From Sipunculus nudus (lineage: Eukaryota; Annelida; Sipuncula; Golfingiida; Sipunculidae): a stretch of 64,000 nt of DNA. Position 1 is the stretch's first letter, and each line of letters starts with the position of its first letter. The notes beneath the pieces were generated by a model. It was given only the letters and a program-made list of their open reading frames with translations, was not told the DNA's origin and ran no database searches. A program made the position numbers and the translations under genes. Below, one piece after another: positions 57,080 through 64,000 of this stretch. The stretch spans positions 68,006,659 through 68,070,658 of the forward strand of contig CM049313.1 in NCBI GenBank assembly GCA_026874595.1, written 5' to 3'.

Positions 57080-57790
57080 ACTAAAACACATAGATGTGCT
57101 GACTAAGTATGAGGTTTATAAATTTTATTAAGAGATAGAGTGAAACACTGATCGAGTAAAAAGGTCGACTTCGACGTTGTTTGAGATTCCCTACGGTTAT
57201 TTTGAAACGGAATTAAATATTTTCAAATAATGTCGTTTCCAGATTATTAGCCAAAGGTTTTTTTCCGACAAATTACGAAATTGCCCCCCCCCCCCTTAGC
57301 ACACGCCCCTACTTTTTTCATGGTTAGTTCTTCAATTGACAGGTGAGTCGCTTTCTCACAAAAGATGTGCGTCTTAGTTTGACACTAGCTTTACCACTTT
57401 CTGTCAATATCTTAATTACAGTGAGCATGAAGCAAATACTATCAATTTGATAACTTATTTTCGGGGCCCCCTAAATATCGGGTACCCCTGGGTGTAGCTT
57501 AGTAAGCCATCCCTTTAATTAGCCCCTCTTCTCTCTCTTCATATATACATTCTTATTATTCATTTTCCAGTATGAGCTTATTACATTGATAATTAATCCC
57601 ATATTCCTTAGTTTATCCTTATATTATCGCCCACTTTTAAACTTTGATATTCAGTGAATAGTTCAGCCCATAATAATAAGTTAGCTGTAACACTGATATT
57701 GTGTCCGCCCGTACATCCGTCCGATGGGCCAGCCCGTCCATCTGTCTTGTAGTCGGAGAAGCCTTTGGAACTACGGATATCAAATTAAAA
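57080..57790. other. Non-coding stretch
   Basis: No gene seen. It contains a C run at about 57282-57295. It does not match the sequence that follows gggccagtacatga in segmental copy A, so it is not the other side of the duplication. Confidence 0.5.
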
Positions 57791-57793
57791 AGG

Positions 57794-58115
57794 GTTTCAG
57801 GGGTAGAGCGCAGGACTCAAAGCCGGGAGATCGTGAGTTCGAATCTCAGCCGAAGCGGTGAGGTTTTTCACGGTCGGCCCTCACCAAGGGTAAGCGCTCT
57901 GCAGGCTTAAGTCGTGCCCAACGGCCGTGTTTCACTCACAAACGAGTGCGCCTTTCGGGGGTCCTCGGTGGTATGATTACCAACCCAGGGCCCGCAGGTG
58001 CAGTAGTCACGGGGCCTGGTTAACACCAGGATATTAAATGAGAGGAAGCGTGTGATACTGCCCTGTCACGTAGTCGAAAACCGGAATGGAAATCTGCAGA
58101 TGTACATATACTTAG
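57794..58115 (+). repeat. tRNA-derived SINE, copy 1
   Basis: The head has an A box-like ggggtagagcgcagg and a good B box gagttcgaatctc. The body is shared with the minus-strand copy at 62683-62985 (ggcggtgaggtttttcacggtc / gcctttcgggggtcctcggt / gttaacaccagg / ccctgtcacgtagtcgaaaaccggaatgg), and the tail is atctgcagatgtacata. Length is about 320 bp. The tRNA of origin is uncertain (anticodon stem decayed). Confidence 0.85.
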
Positions 58116-58758
58116 TTGAGGTAGCATTAAAAAAAATCGAGGCGGTTATCTCCGACAAAAAAAATATTTAAACAAAAGTTATCGGATGAATTTAGTGCTA
58201 CTATAAAAATAAAATTATGTTTTCAGAATAACTTAAAGACGATGAACTTGTACTCGGAGCTCTCGGATTTGAATTCGACGGGCTTAAACTCAGACTTTGA
58301 CCCCTATAGGCGAACTCTGCTGCAAATCTATAAACAAAGGGATGTGCTAGATGTTTAAAGGTGACTTTATAAAAAGTCATCATACCTAGTTTCAACCGGA
58401 AATACGAACAATCAGGAAACAGGAACTTACTAAGCACGTTTGAAACGTAAAATATTCAAAAGCGATGGCTGTTAAAACTATGCTTTCTCCATTCAGATAA
58501 CTCGGAAATTTGAAAGACCCGTCCGACGTGGCCCGTCTTCTACCGAGATTGGCCGTGTTCACCCTGGCCTATAGTTTTTTATAGATGGCGCTGCGACAGA
58601 CCATTCGAGAATTTTTTTCAAATCCCTCAGAATTTCGGAGAAAGGGATACGGTAAATCATCCTCTTAGGACATCCCTTGGCATCGTTCCGACAATTACAA
58701 AAAAAAAATCATGGGCATATCCGAAGGATGTCCACATAGGAGTTGCGTGCCATCGTCA

Positions 58759-58764
<6 letters not shown>

Positions 58765-58802
<38 letters not shown>
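58765..58802. repeat. (TA)n microsatellite
   Basis: Pure AT dinucleotide run. Confidence 0.97.
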
Positions 58803-58804
<2 letters not shown>

Positions 58805-60404
58805 TGACTTGTTCCCCGTATTACAATGAAGTTGGAACATTGGAACATATATAGCTAGTGCCCTGGTCGAAAAGGCGAGCTGGGTAATAAGCTTGATCAT
58901 ACACTGCTATGTCTGATCATTGTAGCTATCCTATTTCTTATTTTTGCTATGTTGATATTCTTTGGCTGCAATGCCTGTATGTCTCATTGCCTTAATCATG
59001 GTTTTCGGCATGCCTATTGAGGTAGCTGTCCAGACAGCACTCACGCATGGTAGCAGGGCAGTTAACAGAAGCTATTGTGCCTTGTTGAAACTAAAAAAAA
59101 ATCTGGAGGACCTTGATGACCTAGGTGTTCTTAGAACATGATCCTGTCACCATGGTGTCACGCGACAAATTTTGCTCAAGCATGCATGATAAACCCATTG
59201 CGAATCAAACGATTTTTTACGCTGAAAAAGGTTGATTTTCTCAGGCACTGCGCTCTACGATTTTGCCCCCCCCCCCCCCCCAAGCTTGGATATTTTTTTA
59301 TTTATTTTGGATTGAAATTTAACGATTTGGAGTTCCCGACGCTTGAACATTCTTTCAAGGATATAAAATATTCAAATTTTGTTAAAAATCTCCTTTTTAT
59401 GACGTGCTATTACGTGTTTAGCAAATCTATTCTGTTATATCATGGTGGTTCCTTATTATATGATTATTTTTATTGAATACCCGTGATAAAGCATCGCTCG
59501 CCCGCACTGGTTACTGAAAATTAATCAAAATCTTCAGATAACACTAGCAACGTGCAGGTCTGCCAAATCACTCTGTTATAAGAGAGTTACTCTTTTTTAA
59601 GATTCACTGGAGGAAAATACTAATTACCCCCTTTTTTAGAGCACTTACTCTTTTTCATGTCTTTTACCTTTGGCAGGCCTGAACCTGGTGTTGGTGGTAT
59701 CATGAACATAACAGTGTACACTGTCATGTATACAGGGGTGTGAAAACCAAAATTCTAATCGCAAAAATGATTTTAACAATCGCAGAAAAAGAAAAACCAT
59801 CAGCTCCCCTATTTGTGTGTAGATGAAAATTGACGTCTAAAGCGACAGTGTCCACATAAAAAAGTGTTAATATTATTCCGGAACGCTAGGTTTAATTTCT
59901 ACCTAAATTTTAATATTTAACATGTTAATTCCTGTGGGTCAGGATTTCAATAACAGTAAAGGGGTCTGGCATTACCCCAGCTTTAAAATGGGATTGCCCA
60001 TATCGCAAGCGAGCTTAAAGCGGTCAAGATTTCAGAGAAATTTCCAACTAGCTCATTTCTAGGCAAGGATGGCAGGGTGGCAGTGCAGGTGTTTTGGGCT
60101 CATGAAATCATGTAGATTAGCATGAAAGTTTGTATAATGTTCGCACCTTTTTGTCAAAGGTGTATTTGATTTTTTGCAAGGTAAAATTATTTTTTGTTGT
60201 GAACTGCAAACAGATTCATTTCCCTGATTAAAAACTTCGCTTTCACATATAGACAAGTTGTGTCTTAAAGATGAATTTGTTTCTTATCATCGAAATTGAA
60301 CGAATAAACTCGTGCTTTGAAATGTGTAAAAATGCAACAAATATAAGTTAGCACAAGGGTAGCCGTGACAACCCGACTCAGAAGGCAATGATAATTGGGA
60401 TGGT

Positions 60405-60775
60405 AAGCCTACTTGAGTCGCGATGCATGCAATATCGAGGAATGCATCGAGGTGGTCTTCCATCATGTTGTATTCATTTTGTAGTAAACAGCCCATTATC
60501 TTAACATTATGCTGCCAATGATGAATAAACACAAGGGAATACATGTAAACTCACAACCAAAACCAAAACCCCGTCTCTATGGTAACGAGTCATTTCCTGT
60601 ATGGCGTATAAGTTGGCTACGTCTCCTAACCCGTGCCATGCCTGTTTTCACGTGGTCAGAAATTCAACAAACATGCGAAGGGGCTAACCAATATACCGGG
60701 TTAAAACGGAACTGTTCTCGCTCATGTTTGGTGTTGTTTGAAAGGACACTAAAATACTATAACAAATAGTCTGGT
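60405..60775 (-). pseudogene. Unknown conserved frame, copy 3 (two stops)
   Basis: The minus strand aligns without gaps to the open frame at 36.3-36.6 kb. It starts MSENSSVLT (ATG near 60739), then PLRMFVEF, HGLGDVANLYAIQEMT and RDGV, with two in-frame stops (after YIG and after LTT). Past this, a second open frame (60287-60544) continues with MMEDHLDAFLDIACIAT, matching MENHCVAFL in the other copy. Many codon differences between the copies are silent. Function unknown. Confidence 0.4.
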
Positions 60776-61339
60776 TTATAGCAATTGACAGTGTAAGCCA
60801 TGAGGCGTTGTCAGAAATAACAAAATTATTGCGTCCTCATTGGGCCTTATCATGCGATCCTCAGACCTAGATGTAAAGGCACTCTGACAGCCAGTTAGCT
60901 GGTCGTAATGCCAGAGGGCCGATCTGGCGCTAGGGCAAGGGGGACTGGCAGACGCATGGAAATTCTGATCGTGTAACGAGAATTTATATAAAAAAATAAT
61001 GCTAAATGAATTATAATTTTGATACGTCATTAATATACGTCATTAATATAAATGGTTCCAACTGCTATATCACGGTATATGACCGCAGCTTAGAATTCAG
61101 GTACGGTATTTTACAAAAGAATAAAACATTTGAGTGAAATATGAAATTTGCGATCTCACACTCTTCCTCCTGATGAAGCCTGCGAAAATCTGTGAAACTA
61201 AGTTTACGGAATATACGGTCTCACACCTAGAGAAAGATCCGAACCGTGCTGAACTATGACTATTTATATTGATAGATAGATAGATAGATATATGTGCCAT
61301 ACAAGTGTCAAAATGTACCACATGTGACCCTCAGAAAAT

Positions 61340-61735
61340 CAACATTGATTTAAAATAGAGCATTTAACATTGCTAGCCCCAGATTCTGAAATACCGAGAC
61401 ATTGAGAATCTGTTCTATTCTAACTGAGTTCAAAACCAAACTGAAAACCTACCTATTTGCTGAGTACTATTATTCTTTAGTTAATGTAACTTCCTGGATT
61501 CTGGCCTATTATCATATTTACATATTCATGTAAAACATATTAGTTTGTTTGATGTATTTTTTACATTTATTTATTAGTATTTATTATATATCCACTATAT
61601 GTATCTACCAGGGTTTAAAAGCATGCATTTATTGAATTTTTACGCTGTATAAAATGAATTATTATTATTATTATTATCACTATTATTATTATTATTATTA
61701 TTTTATTATGAATAAAGATTTGATTAATAAAACTT
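61340..61735 (+). mobile_element. 3' end of a CR1/L2-like LINE
   Basis: In the plus frame FKTKLKTYLFAEYY (about 61428-61470) is preceded by a decayed version of the usual W-N-S-L-P block. This is the conserved last segment of CR1/L2-like ORF2 proteins. About 200 bp of 3' untranslated sequence follow, ending in an ATT trinucleotide run (61657-61702) and aataaag. Only the last fragment of the element is present. Confidence 0.55.
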
Positions 61736-61739
61736 GCTG

Positions 61740-62680
61740 GGCGCGTACTAAAACTGGGCTTTATTAAGACATGTAATTAACACAATAATCAGAGGATAAT
61801 AAATCTACCTTGTTAATCCTGGGATGTCCGTGGCCTTGTCCACCTGTTCCTAATAAACTGTGACGTTAAGATGCGCGTATCACGCGGACGAACCCGTGAT
61901 TATTTAACCTGAAGTTATTTAACACCGCGCGGATTACACAAACCTGTCCTTTCATCAGGTATGTTAGACGGTAATATTTACACCGTAAAAAAAGCGGTGC
62001 ATTGTCATGCGTAATGACAATACTTACATTACAGCTCAATCAATAGCCATGTACAATTGTGAAGAGGACAGGGTGTTCACTGTAGGTATCTTTTTCTCTT
62101 GGTGTGTTGATCTACAATCAAGACTGGAAGTACTTTGTTTAATCGATCGTTTCCTAACGGCAACTAATTGAGTGGTGGTCCTAGCGGGTTGCGGCACATT
62201 AAGGGGGCGTGACTTGGTATTGTATTGAGATGTAGCATGAAAAGTTCATCAGAAAGGGACAAATTAATTTGTATAATTTTTTGACTGTTTCTTTTTCAGT
62301 TCGGATTTGTGGATTTGTTTCCCGAACCAAGACAAAGTTCCATCTTTATATATTCCATCTTCATATATTTTATATTATTAAACACCTTGGTATGTCTAAC
62401 GTGTCTCTAATCCAATATATGGGGGCTTTTCTTACTTACTCCATTTCAGGCATTCCATGCATTTTTATTGGACAATTGGACCAATCAAATGATTCGCGTA
62501 TGGTCCTTTTACACAGGTTTCGAAGGAAACAAAAATATTAGTGGTCTTGAACTGTCAGAACGTTTTCGTGATACTGAGCTGCCAAAGGAAAGCATGTTGG
62601 GTAATCTTCAACAAAAGCGTGACGGTGGAGAGCGATTTTTTCTAGTAGCCGAAACCGCCTCCGTTTTTTCTTGCTTGCTT
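61740..62680. other. Non-coding stretch
   Basis: No recognisable gene. The plus frames at 62269-62541 and 62468-62797 overlap each other, and the second runs into the SINE; neither shows a domain. Confidence 0.45.
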
Positions 62681-62682
62681 AA

Positions 62683-62985
62683 CTATTACTATGTACATCT
62701 GCAGAGTTTCATTCCGATTTCTGACTACGTGACAGGGGCTTGTACGTGGTTTTCCTGGTGTCAACCATACTCGGTGTACCACTCCTGTGGGTCCTAGGTG
62801 TTTGTCGTCCCCGTAGCTCGGTAAAACACCGAGGAGCCCCCGAAAGACGCACTCGTGACCGTTGTGCATAGTCTCTCGATTAAGCCTCCAGAGCTCTCAC
62901 CCTGGGTAGGGCCTGACCATGAAAAATTTCACCGCCTCGACTAAAATTCGATCTCCTGGCTTTAGTCCTACGCTCCACCTCTGAG
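62683..62985 (-). repeat. tRNA-derived SINE, copy 2
   Basis: Minus-oriented copy of the SINE at 57794-58115. On the minus strand the head reads gaggtggagcgtaggac with a decayed B box. Body landmarks are ggcggtgaaatttttcatggtc, gtctttcgggggctcctcggtg and ccctgtcacgtagtcagaaatcggaatg, and the tail is ctgcagatgtacatag. Confidence 0.85.
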
Positions 62986-62989
62986 CAAA

Positions 62990-63894
62990 AAAAAACCTTT
63001 TACGCAGGTTTCGAAAGAAGAAATAAAAATAGCAGTAGTCTTGCAATGTCAGAACGTGGTCAGGATAAGGAGCTGTCATATAAAAGCATATTGGTTAGGT
63101 CATCCTCAGCAATTCTGTGACCTCATTTTGGAGGTCTTACGACAAGTTTGAGAGGAAATAGCCTCTTTGTACTAAAATTTGTCAGCAATCTTACGTTTGG
63201 AGGTAAAAAAAGTTCAAATCACAAATTTTACATCAAATATTAAATTCTCAACTGCAAAAAAAAACATAATCCAGTATTGTGGGCAAAACCATTAAAAAAT
63301 GACGGATGGCAGCAATTTCAGATATCGGGCTCTCACAGACTCCCCCCACATTTTCGCGAGGGATACCCTTGCTAGATTTTTAATAAACCTTCCTAGAAGA
63401 AAAATCCACTGAGAAACCAAAATGCCTCCTACATATTTCCCAGTGTTCATATAATAGTCAGATTGAAATACTAAGTATTGCACATTCTTCAGTAGGACTA
63501 CTAAACTTCTGTATGTACCACTGGTGATTAAATCCAGTGTAATTAAGACCTAACTATTTATTTGAAGTGAACAAGCCCATTCTTTCACCCAGACCTGTGT
63601 ATGAGGTGTTCTATCTCAAAGGGGACAGATGTCTTGTTAATAAAAACATTTCTATTAGAAACACCCAGGGTGGTGGAGGAGGCGGCCCCTGGCCGTTTTT
63701 CCACTTATTTAATGCAGGCCTATACGTATCATGTATATCAAGTATCAGAACTACTTTAAAACTGAAATAAAAGTTATATTTGTCTTGTTCAATTCGTTTA
63801 ATTGATTTATTTATTACATTATAATTCAAAAGGATAGCTCATTCAGCAAATACCTTTTTCGAAGAGGTCCTGCTACAGTTTAAAAACATGAATA

Positions 63895-63926
<32 letters not shown>

Positions 63927-64000
63927 AATATATATATATATATTTATATATATATATATAAAGGGTATACACAGAAAAGTGGTTCACTGCCAGTAGGATT
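62990..64000. other. Non-coding stretch with (TA)n
   Basis: No gene recognised. The TA-rich run at 63891-63961 ends the window. Small frames near 63567-63829 overlap on opposite strands. Confidence 0.5.
63891..63961. repeat. (TA)n microsatellite, imperfect
   Basis: TA dinucleotides with a C and some AA/TT phase breaks. Confidence 0.95.

Larger units (their letters stand above)
58120..61335. other. Non-coding stretch with simple repeats
   Basis: (TA)n at 58765-58802 and C16 at 59266-59281, with nothing else recognisable apart from the unknown repeat-borne frame at 60405-60775 (separate entry) and (GATA)n near 61266-61290. Confidence 0.5.

Noticed and set aside
57794-57865. Functional tRNA gene
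   Set aside because: A and B boxes are present but the acceptor and anticodon stems do not pair, and a SINE body shared with another copy follows.
57701-57910. 69-codon plus frame
   Set aside because: Overlaps the tRNA-derived SINE head; SINEs do not code.
62642-62869. 75-codon minus frame
   Set aside because: Lies over the minus-strand SINE copy.

Overview
The window looks like non-genic or intronic/intergenic DNA from an animal genome, most plausibly a marine invertebrate and perhaps a mollusc. The grounds are low overall G+C, many (TA)n microsatellites and poly-G/poly-C runs, tRNA-derived SINEs, a GIY-YIG Penelope-like element, hAT ends, CR1/L1/RTE-like LINE pieces and a Gmr1-like Ty3/gypsy element. 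The phylum is an inference from repeat types, not from a host gene. I found no convincing conserved host protein-coding gene, rRNA, functional tRNA or CRISPR array. Almost every recognisable reading frame belongs to a mobile element and most are broken.

Layout. 1-626 is the 3' part of a solo LTR of the Gmr1-like family. 885-1726 is a non-autonomous hAT-type element with terminal inverted repeats. 4470-6290 is a 5'-truncated Penelope-like element on the minus strand with an open RT/GIY-YIG frame of 377 codons and a hammerhead-like core beyond its 3' end. 9963-10390, 43528-43819 and 46090-46445 are three copies of a repeat family; two of them clearly carry both an internal (TA)n tract and a terminal poly-C. 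17380-19225 holds four exon-like blocks with good splice signals but no reading frame, a candidate long non-coding RNA. 19320-20860 contains two unusual inverted-repeat clusters. 21660-23450 is a dimeric tandem repeat split by a clean solo LTR with 4-bp target duplications. 33726-34182 is a dense array of a GC-rich 12-mer in both orientations.

40136-42655 and 44322-49957 are two diverged copies of one segment (segmental duplication), each starting in a LINE reverse transcriptase relic. The second copy runs directly into a minus-strand Gmr1-like LTR retrotransposon at about 49957-57071. That element has LTRs, a tRNA-Pro-like primer-binding site, a polypurine tract, a SCAN-like gag relic and a pol relic in the order integrase, reverse transcriptase, RNase H. 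This order is the reverse of ordinary Ty3/gypsy and is the hallmark of the Gmr1 group. A 1.4-kb L1/Tx1-type LINE is nested in its upstream LTR with a perfect 14-bp target-site duplication.

57794-58115 (plus) and 62683-62985 (minus) are two copies of one tRNA-derived SINE. 61340-61735 is the 3' end of a CR1/L2-like LINE. A small repeat family at 27.9, 36.3-36.6 and 60.4-60.8 kb shares a minus-strand reading frame whose differences include several synonymous changes; I do not recognise it and it is one of the best candidates for something undescribed. The remaining tens of kilobases are AT-rich sequence in which I see nothing beyond simple repeats.
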